From positions 1 through 12,597 of the forward strand of contig DATBZX010000174.1 in assembly GCA_036512955.1 (NCBI GenBank): 12,597 bases of DNA. Direction: 5' to 3'. Shown one piece after another: positions 1 to 5,561 of this stretch; within the stretch, counting starts at the first letter, position 1, and each line of letters begins with the position of its first letter. A model generated the notes under the pieces. That model ran no database searches. It worked only from the letters and a program-made list of their open reading frames with translations, and was not told where the DNA came from. The position numbers and the translations under genes were made by a program. The stretch comes from DASRAA01 sp036512955 (GTDB lineage: Bacteria > Acidobacteriota > Terriglobia > Terriglobales > Acidobacteriaceae).

Positions 1-2
1 TT

Positions 3-221
3 GAACCCGAAACATGGGAGTTCAGCTTCGCACAGCCTGAGGCCCTCGACGAGCCTCTTTTGTGTTGGTACACAAGAAACCTGCCGCCATTGCACCGAGA
101 CTCGTGCACATTCAGTCTGTCGAAGGTTTTTGCGGAGGACAGGAGTGCTTGGGTCTACCACGTTGGGTGCGACGTCTTACCAGCATCGGGGTGCTACGGT
201 TGCCTCGCGCGCGAGCGCTAG
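3..221 (+). CDS. 3' end of an unrecognised gene, running in from outside the window
   Basis: The third plus-strand frame is open from the first base to a TAG at 219-221, giving 72 residues with no start inside the window. The composition looks protein-like: mixed acidic and aromatic residues such as EPETWEFSFAQPEALDEP near the start and VFAEDRSAWVYHVGCDVLP later. The other two plus frames are also open here but read as Ser/Arg/Thr-rich shadow peptides. I do not recognise the family. It could be an intact gene's C-terminus or a relic. A 20-bp stretch inside it (124-143) recurs with one mismatch on the minus strand at 11806-11825, read in the same codon phase. Confidence is low because the open frame is short. 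Confidence 0.35.
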   Translation, partial: EPETWEFSFAQPEALDEPLLCWYTRNLPPLHRDSCTFSLSKVFAEDRSAWVYHVGCDVLPASGCYGCLARER

Positions 222-482
222 CTTTCTCTCGCTGTCGGCCCGAGGGCCAGTACCGAAATCATCTGCCAATCCGGCGTCGAGAAGTAAGCTCCTGGCGAGC
301 AGATAGCTTCGTACTAGTTGCTCGTTTTCAATAGTTTACCGCAATTTTAGGTACTGGGCTAGATGTGTGTTGCTGGTCCACGGCGAGCGGCGGCGTACAG
401 ACTATTACCAACTATTACCCAACTGGTGTCTTGACTCCACCGGCCTGTTCGTTCACGCTGGGGCTGAAAGGAGCAACATTGG

Positions 483-698
483 ATGACCCTTCCAGACGCA
501 ATTCTCGATTTGTATCAGCGAGGATTGCTTTCGTCCAGTTTCAAGGTGGCAGATGTGTATCGTCACCTGCGGCCGGTTTTCGCCGAAACGTACATTAGAA
601 CAGCCCTGGCAAATTACGCAGAGGGCGGAAATTACACGAAGAGCGGAAATAAGCCAAGATTTCGCAGAGTTGCACGCGGCACTTACGAAATGATCTAG
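483..698 (+). CDS. Small winged-helix-like DNA-binding protein, 71 aa
   Basis: This is an intact 71-residue ORF with a good Shine-Dalgarno (AAAGGAG at 467-473, 9 nt before the ATG). The order is a helical N-terminus (PDAILDLYQRGLL), a segment SSFKVADVYRHLR, a putative recognition-helix region FAETYIRTALANYAE, then a basic wing-like tail (KSGNKPRFRRVARGTYEMI). The pattern 'A-E-x-x-I-R-T' followed by 'R-V-x-R-G-x-Y' is one I associate with small winged-helix domains found alone or fused to restriction-type enzymes (DUF7669-like). The exact family assignment is from memory. It probably binds DNA as a small regulator. It is convergent with the minus-strand block and sits outside the left repeat. 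A hairpin follows 62 bp downstream of its stop. Confidence 0.7.
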   Translation: MTLPDAILDLYQRGLLSSSFKVADVYRHLRPVFAETYIRTALANYAEGGNYTKSGNKPRFRRVARGTYEMI

Positions 699-760
699 GC
701 CCAGCTCGAAACTTACAAACCCGCCAACTGGCAGGTTCTTTCGGACGTAAGCTAAAAGGA

Positions 761-793
761 GAGGCCGCCCGGAAACTCAGCCAGAGCGGCCTC
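761..793 (+). terminator. Perfect 8-bp inverted repeat, possible terminator
   Basis: GAGGCCGC at 761-768 pairs perfectly with GCGGCCTC at 786-793 across a 17-nt loop. It lies downstream of the small winged-helix gene. There is no clear T-run after it (GGTGCTGCTTAAAT), so it may be a weak terminator or another structured element rather than a classic intrinsic terminator. Confidence 0.35.
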
Positions 794-831
794 GGTGCTG
801 CTTAAATCGTCCCCTAAGAAGAGGATTCACG

Positions 832-1080
832 ATGACGATATTCCGTTCTTCCTTAGGATGTCTGGTCAATTTTGCACAAACGGGATTTCAGCAACACGGA
901 ATTAGCTCAGTACCCAATTTTAGGATGGCATTTTCGTGGCAGCGGCATTCTGATGCAAAACGCCTCGTGATTTTGGCCAATCCAGGGCATTACGCGCCCG
1001 CGACGATGTTTCCGAGTCGACGCATCGTGAGTGTGCCGGGATCGAAGTGTGGGGAGTCAATAATGATGTCGTTGAACTGA
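832..1080 (+). CDS. Doubtful small ORF, 82 aa, no recognised family
   Basis: An ATG at 832 is preceded by GAGGA (821-825) at a 6-nt spacing, which is a good ribosome-binding arrangement. The 82-residue product shows no motif I recognise and no clear hydrophobic or helical pattern. A different frame over 1000-1190 also reads as protein-like (IEVWGVNNDVVELIVKEHGE), running into the repeat at 1137. This suggests the stretch may be an eroded gene in more than one frame. I would not treat it as an established gene. Confidence 0.25.
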   Translation: MTIFRSSLGCLVNFAQTGFQQHGISSVPNFRMAFSWQRHSDAKRLVILANPGHYAPATMFPSRRIVSVPGSKCGESIMMSLN

Positions 1081-1136
1081 TTGTGAAGGAACATGGGGAA
1101 TCAGATTCGACGCCAGTACTCGCTCCTGGATCTCCA

Positions 1137-1221
1137 ACCCCCTGGTCTCGAACCAGATTTCGCAGCCTTTTGAAATCTGCTGAATTCTGCGGTTTCTAAC
1201 TGTTTGATATTGAACCTGTTG
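1137..1221 (+). repeat. Left copy of an attachment-like direct repeat with palindromic core
   Basis: The core at 1142-1156 is CTGGT-CTCGA-ACCAG, two perfectly complementary 5-bp arms around 5 nt. After 47 nt comes TTGATATTGAACCTGTTG at 1204-1221. The same arrangement occurs at 12296-12375: the core differs by one base, the spacing is identical (47 nt), and all 18 bases of the distal block match. I count 29 of 47 identical bases in between. TTGAA-n-TGTTG-like units recur inside (1170-1182, 1209-1221, 1242-1255). Two short arms around a central spacer are what tyrosine-recombinase core sites look like, and the core also resembles a tRNA anticodon arm on the minus strand. No integrase gene is present in the window. 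Confidence 0.6.
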
Positions 1222-1270
1222 CAGCCCGCTGGTTGGTTGCTATTGAACGCTGTTGTTCTTTGGTGCTCCT

Positions 1271-1294
1271 TGTATCTACAAGTTTTATCTACAG
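1271..1294 (-). repeat. GTAGATA-type repeat, inverted partner of 12169-12191
   Basis: Read on the minus strand, this block carries two copies of TGTAGATA separated by a short A-rich spacer. The right side of the window carries nearly the same block on the plus strand at 12169-12191 (one base gap, one mismatch). Weaker similarity continues beyond it on both sides (AAAGAAC and GTTCAA blocks). It could be a recombinase arm site or part of a mobile-element end. Nothing in the window identifies the protein that would bind it. Confidence 0.5.
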
Positions 1295-1303
1295 TTGTCT
1301 GGG

Positions 1304-1325
1304 GTGAACCCTTCCATTGAGACAG
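1304..1325 (-). repeat. IS-end-like sequence, copy 1
   Basis: On the minus strand this reads TGTCTCAATGGAAGGGTTCA and onward. A near-identical copy lies 55 bp away at 1359-1380 (19 of 22 bases shared, same orientation). Tandemly repeated end sequences that begin with TG are seen at IS21-family termini, where they are transposase-binding sites. The family assignment is only a suggestion, since no istA/istB gene is present. Confidence 0.4.
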
Positions 1326-1341
1326 TTTCTGGTTGCTACAC
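1318..1341. repeat. Left arm of a long-range imperfect inverted repeat
   Basis: TGAGACA, six bases, then GGTTGCTACAC at 1331-1341. The reverse complement is found at the right side (GTGTAGCAACC at 12538-12548, five to six bases, then TGTCTCA at 12554-12560). Both conserved blocks (11 and 7 bp) are perfect. The arms enclose an interval of about 11.2 kb that contains the whole CHAT gene block. Confidence 0.45.
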
Positions 1342-1358
1342 ACGCAGTCGTTTTCTGA

Positions 1359-1380
1359 GTGAACCCTTCACTTGAGACAA
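1359..1380 (-). repeat. IS-end-like sequence, copy 2
   Basis: On the minus strand this reads TGTCTCAAGTGAAGGGTTCA and onward. It is the direct-repeat partner of 1304-1325. If it is a true IS end, the element would have lain to the left of 1380, where no transposase remains. It is best read as a solo end or scar. Confidence 0.4.
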
Positions 1381-1498
1381 TCTGGCCGTTGTACGCTGAT
1401 GATGTTTAGCTCCGGATTGGTCGGACTCGTGGGCGTTCTGCGGCGGAAATTGGCGCGTTAGCCCGCTCCGGTTTGGGAAATGGCGCCGACACAATAAG

Positions 1499-1527
1499 GG
1501 CCGAGGCAGACGGTTCCTGCTTCGGCC
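1499..1527 (-). terminator. Strong hairpin, likely transcription terminator
   Basis: GGCCGAGGCAG at 1499-1509 pairs with CTGCTTCGGCC at 1517-1527 across a 7-nt loop, giving 11 pairs with one G-U on the plus strand or one A-C mismatch on the minus strand. On the plus strand it is followed by GCTTTTCG, and on the minus strand by CTTATTGT. It lies 69 nt past the stop codon of the minus-strand gene ending at 1596, so it most plausibly ends that transcript. The T-run quality would also allow bidirectional or plus-strand use. Confidence 0.55.
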
Positions 1528-1595
1528 GCTTTTCGTTGCGGACGGAATTGAGCCAGACCAGCCCCCGGCTTCATCGCTGGAGATGGTGCGCCGGG

Positions 1596-3791
1596 TTACT
1601 GCTTCGGCGGGTTCGTGGCTGGCACGGCCGGCGCTTTTGGAGTGCAGCCTAACGGCGTATGCGTTCCGTCGGCTTCGATTTTACAAGCCGGCTCCGCTGC
1701 CGGCGTCCCCCCGTTTGCCGCAGGCTTAATCCCCTGGACCTTCACGTCAAAGGCCGGTACCTGCACCGTGAGTGTCGAGCCGTCTTTGGGGGCGGGTTTG
1801 GCGTCCGCGGCCTTAGCATCAAGGGTTGGCAACGCCAGCGTGAAGGGTCGGTCTCCAGGGCGCTGCAGCACGAGTTGTTTGTAACTCTTGAATAAGTTGG
1901 TCTTGATCCGCAGCAACCGCAGAGTGTATGAGTCCGCCGGATTGCCTACCTGGGAAATGTCCACGCCGCTGGACGGCGCGAGCACCGCCAAACCATCCAG
2001 ACGATTACCGTACAGCAGGAAGTTGGCGTATTGTTCGTCCTGTCCAATCAGGACCAGCGTCTCCGCTTTGCTGGCCATGCTGATTCCAGGCAAAGGCACC
2101 GTAAGTTCGGTCTCGGTTTTGGCGAGCAGGCTCTTAATTTCGAATTGCTTGTTGGCCAGCAGCAGGGACGTCGGCACCAGCACGGAGGCTTCGATGATCG
2201 AATTGCCGGGTGGGCTCCAAGTGATCGGCGCATCCGACAACCCGAAGACCTTGTTCCCAATAAGGAAGACGACATACGGAGTCCCGCCGTGTAACCGCGG
2301 CAATTCCCCCGTAAAGCGGACTGTGAGCAGGGTGTTCGTATCGTCAATCGTGGTAAGCGTGGGATAGCCGGATGCGACATTGCTTCCGGTCCTGAGATTG
2401 CACTTGTTGCACTCATCCAGAACCAAGTCGGTCTCGATGCCACCGCGGGACATCAGGGTTGTTTTCTTGGTGGCCAGATCGTAGGCCGAAGCCGTGAACA
2501 TCAAGCGATCAGGCAGAAGCACGAGCCCTGGCAGGCCACTCATCAGTGTCGAGCCGATGCGGATGGAAGTCCCGTTCAGGTACGAACCATGGAGGTCCAC
2601 CAGGACCTGCCCGCCTCCAATGTCTTCCACGCTTGCTATGTTGAGTTTGACGGAGCTTTGCCGGGTGGTCAGGTATGGGATGGTTTTGGCTGTTGTCTCT
2701 TGCAGTGAGCCGGGGATGACGTCCTTCACGATGCCGTTCTTGCGGTCGTATTCACGCCAGTAGGTCCGGACATAGACGGTACCAAAATCGGGGGCGGAAT
2801 ATGGAATGGGGAAAGTTAACTGCACAAACGTCTGCTTCAGCCCGCCGAGAGGATATCGCCGCCCGAGCACGGGGCGGAACTGCCACAAAAATCCCGCGCG
2901 ATTGGTTTGCGTGGGAGCAAACTGCAAGGCCAGCGTGTCCTGGTCCTTCACTAGGAAATAGGTCTTGTGCCCGTGCAGGAAGGAGAAGGAGCCCCCCATA
3001 ATCTGGGTTACGGCGCCGCCGCCGACCGATACGCTCTTGTCGGTTATGGAAGCGACGTTGTAGGTCTTCTCCCTGGGCAGGAGGGCGGCGACCGCAGGGG
3101 GCGCAGCCTTGTAGTAGGACGCCTCCTGGTTGCTTTCGACTTCCACCTCGACGACCGCGACGGCGTCTTTATATTTGCCGGGCTCCAGCGTGATGGGGAA
3201 GCCGAGCGTCGCTCGCGGCTTCACGATCGCGGTCTTCGTGCCGTCCGGCAACGGGACCAGGCGGTCATTCAACGATCCTTCGAGCAAGAGGCGCAGATTG
3301 GCGATCTCGTAAGTCAACTGCATTTGCTCGCTCAAGATGTCGGACGCCGATACCCCAAACGAGGTCGGCGTGCTGACCGGTGTCGGCGGAGTGGGTGCCG
3401 TCGGAACGGTGAAAGATGGCTGGGTAGTCGTCGTGGACACATCGGTGTCCTTTTTCGCGGTTGCAACGCTGGGAGTCGCCGGGCCCCCAACGTTCACGCC
3501 GAAACTGTCGACCGTCTGATTGACCCCGGTGACCGCCCCCAGTTGCTTGTTCACACCTGCGATGTCCAGTGCGGACATGCCGGCCAGCTTGGCGCTAGCC
3601 GCCTGCAACATCTGGACCAACACCGAGTCGTCATATACTTTGGGCTCGCCGACATAAATCCCGTTGCCGGACGACTGCCGATCGATGATTTGCTGTTCGG
3701 CGGCTGTCGGCTGGGAGTACTGAGCCCAAACCGGAACGGCAGGCAAACTGAGAACCAGCAGGCAGGCGACGACTGGGCCAGCCGGTATCAT
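1596..3791 (-). CDS. Large secreted beta-rich protein of unknown function, 731 aa
   Basis: I do not recognise a family. A clear signal peptide (residues 1-23, hydrophobic core VVACLLVLSL, cleavage after VWA) sends it out of the cytoplasm. Residues 24-100 are partly helical, 101-146 are a Pro/Thr/Ser-rich linker, and 150-175 are a helical segment. From about 190 to 655 the sequence alternates short hydrophobic strands and turns, suggesting several beta-sandwich or Ig/IPT-like domains. The tail (655-731) is low-complexity, Ala/Pro/Lys-rich, with a late Cys pair (703, 716). A CNKC motif lies at 461-464. No membrane anchor is visible beyond the signal peptide. The start overlaps the stop of the preceding gene by ATGA (3788-3791), so translation is coupled to the basic-tailed small protein. 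A hairpin follows the stop. It could be a surface, periplasmic or matrix protein; its place in the CHAT block suggests an extracytoplasmic partner. Confidence 0.9.
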   Translation of the reverse strand: MIPAGPVVACLLVLSLPAVPVWAQYSQPTAAEQQIIDRQSSGNGIYVGEPKVYDDSVLVQMLQAASAKLAGMSALDIAGVNKQLGAVTGVNQTVDSFGVNVGGPATPSVATAKKDTDVSTTTTQPSFTVPTAPTPPTPVSTPTSFGVSASDILSEQMQLTYEIANLRLLLEGSLNDRLVPLPDGTKTAIVKPRATLGFPITLEPGKYKDAVAVVEVEVESNQEASYYKAAPPAVAALLPREKTYNVASITDKSVSVGGGAVTQIMGGSFSFLHGHKTYFLVKDQDTLALQFAPTQTNRAGFLWQFRPVLGRRYPLGGLKQTFVQLTFPIPYSAPDFGTVYVRTYWREYDRKNGIVKDVIPGSLQETTAKTIPYLTTRQSSVKLNIASVEDIGGGQVLVDLHGSYLNGTSIRIGSTLMSGLPGLVLLPDRLMFTASAYDLATKKTTLMSRGGIETDLVLDECNKCNLRTGSNVASGYPTLTTIDDTNTLLTVRFTGELPRLHGGTPYVVFLIGNKVFGLSDAPITWSPPGNSIIEASVLVPTSLLLANKQFEIKSLLAKTETELTVPLPGISMASKAETLVLIGQDEQYANFLLYGNRLDGLAVLAPSSGVDISQVGNPADSYTLRLLRIKTNLFKSYKQLVLQRPGDRPFTLALPTLDAKAADAKPAPKDGSTLTVQVPAFDVKVQGIKPAANGGTPAAEPACKIEADGTHTPLGCTPKAPAVPATNPPKQ

Positions 3792-4201
3792 TTTCTTTTC
3801 CTCGCGGACTTCGCCGGCGGCTTCTTGCTGGCGGCTTTTTTCTTTGTGACGTTTTTCTTTGCGGCCTTCTTCTTTGCGGGCGCGGGCCGAGTTGCAGCTT
3901 TCTTGGGCGCAGCCCGCTTCGCGGCCTTCTTCGCGGCTGCCTTCGACGGAGCCGCTGCCTCCATCCTGCGAGCCATGGCCGGTGCCGCAACTGCTGCGGC
4001 GCTGATCGACGTCATGCAGAAAACCGACAAGTCCCCGACGTTGCCGGAGCTGCCTTCCACGTCAACGAAGTCCCCGTCATCAAAGCCATTGTTGATGATG
4101 AACGAGGCGCCGGCGCTGACCGGATCGCTGGAATTGCAACGTGCCAGCACCGTGCCATTCAGCGTGAACTCGTCATTGATACGGCGTAGTGTACCAGTCA
4201 T
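3788..4201 (-). CDS. Small beta-domain protein with histone-H1-like Lys/Ala-rich tail, 137 aa
   Basis: The start chosen is the ATG at 4199-4201. A strong AAGGAGG lies 8 nt upstream of it but only 2 nt from the alternative TTG at 4207. Residues 1-66 form a compact beta-like domain (GTLRR, EFTLNGTVLARC, ASFIINNGFDDGDFVDVEG, DLSVFCMTSI). After an Ala-rich linker (67-80) comes a tail of about 55 residues made almost only of Lys, Ala, Pro and Arg (AAAKKAAKRAAPKKAA and similar). Such tails are typical of H1-like bacterial nucleoid proteins and bind nucleic acid non-specifically. The N-terminal domain is unrecognised. The stop overlaps the start of the downstream secreted protein gene (ATGA). The fusion of a structured domain to a charged disordered tail makes it a plausible regulator, scaffold or protease substrate. 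The tail would also be compatible with DNA, RNA or envelope-polyanion binding. Confidence 0.85.
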   Translation of the reverse strand: MTGTLRRINDEFTLNGTVLARCNSSDPVSAGASFIINNGFDDGDFVDVEGSSGNVGDLSVFCMTSISAAAVAAPAMARRMEAAAPSKAAAKKAAKRAAPKKAATRPAPAKKKAAKKNVTKKKAASKKPPAKSARKRK

Positions 4202-4222
4202 ACCCAACTCCTCCTTGAATAT

Positions 4223-4559
4223 CTAAGTTTCGTACCCGCCAACTGGACATGCCCTGGGCGGCACCTCATGAACAAGTCCGTTCGACTCGCGCGAGAAAAC
4301 CAGCCTCCACGTTACCGATGCTGGATTGACCCGGCCCAGAGCTGAATTTGGGTTGGCGACGGCCAGACGAGGATTACAGCACTGTTCGGGTGGCGTGTCC
4401 ACCCAAAATTGCCCACTTTGGGGAGATTTGGTGGGCAACAAGAACTAGGCCCGGCTGTAGTGTTGCAAGCGATGGTGCCAGCGGGACAGCTGATCGAGGT
4501 TCCTCTCGGGAGGAAATAGTTTGTATTGCATTTCTTTTGATTCTTTCGAATACGGGCAT
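4223..4559 (-). pseudogene. Possible frameshifted Cys-rich small gene
   Basis: Two adjacent minus-strand frames join into a coherent Cys-rich sequence. One frame gives KKCNTNYFLPRGTSISCPAG, then TIACNTTAGPSSCCPPNLPK. After a shift near 4410-4425 the other gives FWVDTPPEQCCNPRLAVANP and continues to a TAG at 4223-4225. Together they hold eight cysteines with CC-P and CC-N pairs, as in small disulfide-rich extracytoplasmic domains. No single frame is complete and no good ribosome-binding site is seen. The stop lies only 21 nt before the well-supported start of the next gene, so it sits like an upstream operon member. It may be a decayed gene or a coincidence of frames. Confidence 0.3.
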
Positions 4560-4678
4560 TCCGTGTCCCGAACGTCGGTACCCTCAACCGGCCGCCACGT
4601 CTCAGCCAGCGATTGCGCCATGCAATGAGCAAGCTGATTGGAGAGTTTAGTCGTGTCGGGTCTTTTGCCGCTGCACTG

Positions 4679-5207
4679 TCAATCCCCCAAGGCACTGCCG
4701 AAAGCCTTCATCGCATGCGCAACTTCGTAATTCTCAAGGAGACTCATGCTGCCCCAGTACCATGCCCAAAAGTCTGTTGTTTCTTTCTGCACATCGGACA
4801 GTGAGTTGGCCCTGGCAATCTTGCCCGCGTCGTCGGATACCTGCTCGTACAATTTCTTCTGCTCCTGCCAGTACTCCTTCTTGAGCTCTTCGGTACTGGT
4901 GTCGCTATCGCCTTGCTGTGCTCCCTGTATGGATTGACGATCGTATTCCTGCGTCTGGGTATAGTGCGCGGGCCAGTTTTTGCTTCGAAGCAAACATGGC
5001 AACTTCGCGACGTGCCGCCTCTTGAGCCTCGCCTTCCAAGCAATGAAGAGCCAGACGGACGATAAGGTCATCGAACCCCTGTGTGAATACGTAATAAGCT
5101 TGGCGGCCGTTCGAGCGCGCATACTTTATCAGGCGGGCGACATCATCGGTTATGTTTATCCGTGAACTAGCTTTTCTCCAAAATCATCGCGCAGCAATCG
5201 CTGCCAT
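4679..5207 (-). pseudogene. Frameshifted gene of unknown family
   Basis: An ATG at 5207 opens MAAIAAR, then a TGA (5184-5186) interrupts the frame. The same frame continues with protein-like sequence (INITDDVARLIKYARSNGRQ, then AYYVFTQGFDDLIVRLALHC) to an A5 run on the minus strand (4977-4981). After a one-base shift the neighbouring frame carries on to a TGA at 4679 with QEYDRQSIQGAQQ, EELKKEYWQEQKKLYEQVSD and FWAWYWGSMSLLENYEVAHA. The C-terminal aromatic helix with E-V-x-x-A-M-x-A-F resembles a motif I recall from uncharacterised bacterial proteins. Two lesions argue for a pseudogene rather than a recoding event. It lies between the CHAT gene and the downstream coupled pair. Confidence 0.5.
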
Positions 5208-5400
5208 GGATTTCTTCACAGTGCCGACTCTGACCTTCGGGGGGGGCCTGCTTGTAGCCTATGCGTCGGCAGATATCTTCCGCTTCTTTATAGAGAGAGT
5301 GTGCGTGCTCGTTGTCCCCTCGGAAATGACTAGCATTTGCTTGGGCACCAAGTGCACTCTGCAATCCTTTGAGGGTGCTTAACCTTTTTTCGTTGATTTC
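5167..5400 (-). pseudogene. TPR-repeat fragment
   Basis: The frame opens after a TAA (5401-5403) and runs to a TAG at 5167-5169. Its first part matches the tetratricopeptide pattern common in bacterial TPR arrays: LKGLQSALGAQANASHFRGD, then a helix with SLYKEAEDICRRIGYKQ. That is about one to one and a half repeats. Right after GYKQ comes a run of eight C on the minus strand (G8 at 5239-5246 on the plus strand), past which the sequence no longer reads as TPR in any frame. No start codon with a ribosome-binding site is seen and the N-terminus is missing. TPR units commonly accompany CHAT proteases, so this may be the relic of a partner gene. Confidence 0.55.
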
Positions 5401-5561
5401 TTAGGGAGCCGTGGGGCGGTACCATGCGCGGCGCTGGGCGCGAGCGTCCGGTTACCTGTGCTGCGGCCTGTCCACGAAACGGCAGCAATCAGCCACTCAA
5501 TCAGTAATTTCAGTTTGCGGGACGGAGTTTTTGCGGACCACAGGAGGTAAATTTTCAGCGC
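5379..5561 (-). pseudogene. Open stretch after the CHAT stop, possible LysR C-terminal relic
   Basis: Directly after the CHAT stop codon and in the same frame, 60 more codons are open to a TAA at 5379-5381. The first part, ALKIYLLWSAKTPSRKLKLL followed by IEWLIAAV, resembles the C-terminal strand-helix of LysR-type regulator effector domains (pattern Y-L-hydrophobic-W/Y ... K-hydrophobic-R/K ... hydrophobic-D/E-W/F-L). The remainder is basic and low-complexity. It could be a relic of a regulator joined to the end of the CHAT gene, a readthrough extension, or chance. Confidence 0.3.

Larger units (their letters stand above)
699..1595. other. Gene-poor stretch with repeats and hairpins
   Basis: Apart from the doubtful ORF at 832-1080, I see no gene here. 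The stretch holds a hairpin (761-793), an attachment-like repeat with a 15-bp palindromic core (1137-1221), a second repeat motif (1271-1294), two tandem IS-end-like sequences (1304-1325 and 1359-1380), and a terminator-like hairpin (1499-1527). It looks like an accumulation zone for integration and insertion scars. Confidence 0.6.

Noticed and set aside
719..731. 13-bp match ACCCGCCAACTGG near both 719 and 4234
   Set aside because: A match of this length between two places in 12.6 kb is about what chance gives, and the flanks do not extend it.
1137..1160. tRNA gene (anticodon-arm-like hairpin with loop TTCGAGA on the minus strand)
   Set aside because: Only one stem-loop is tRNA-like. No acceptor stem, D-arm or T-arm with TTCGAAT could be found around it, here or at 12296-12310.
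1101..1343. Minus-strand 80-codon ORF over the left repeats
   Set aside because: It lies wholly in repeat sequence and its product is low-complexity with no family signal.
2967..4226. Plus-strand open frame of 419 codons
   Set aside because: It is antisense to two well-supported minus-strand genes with signal peptide, ribosome-binding site and ATGA overlap. Its Phe/Ala-rich end is just the complement of the Lys/Ala tail codons.
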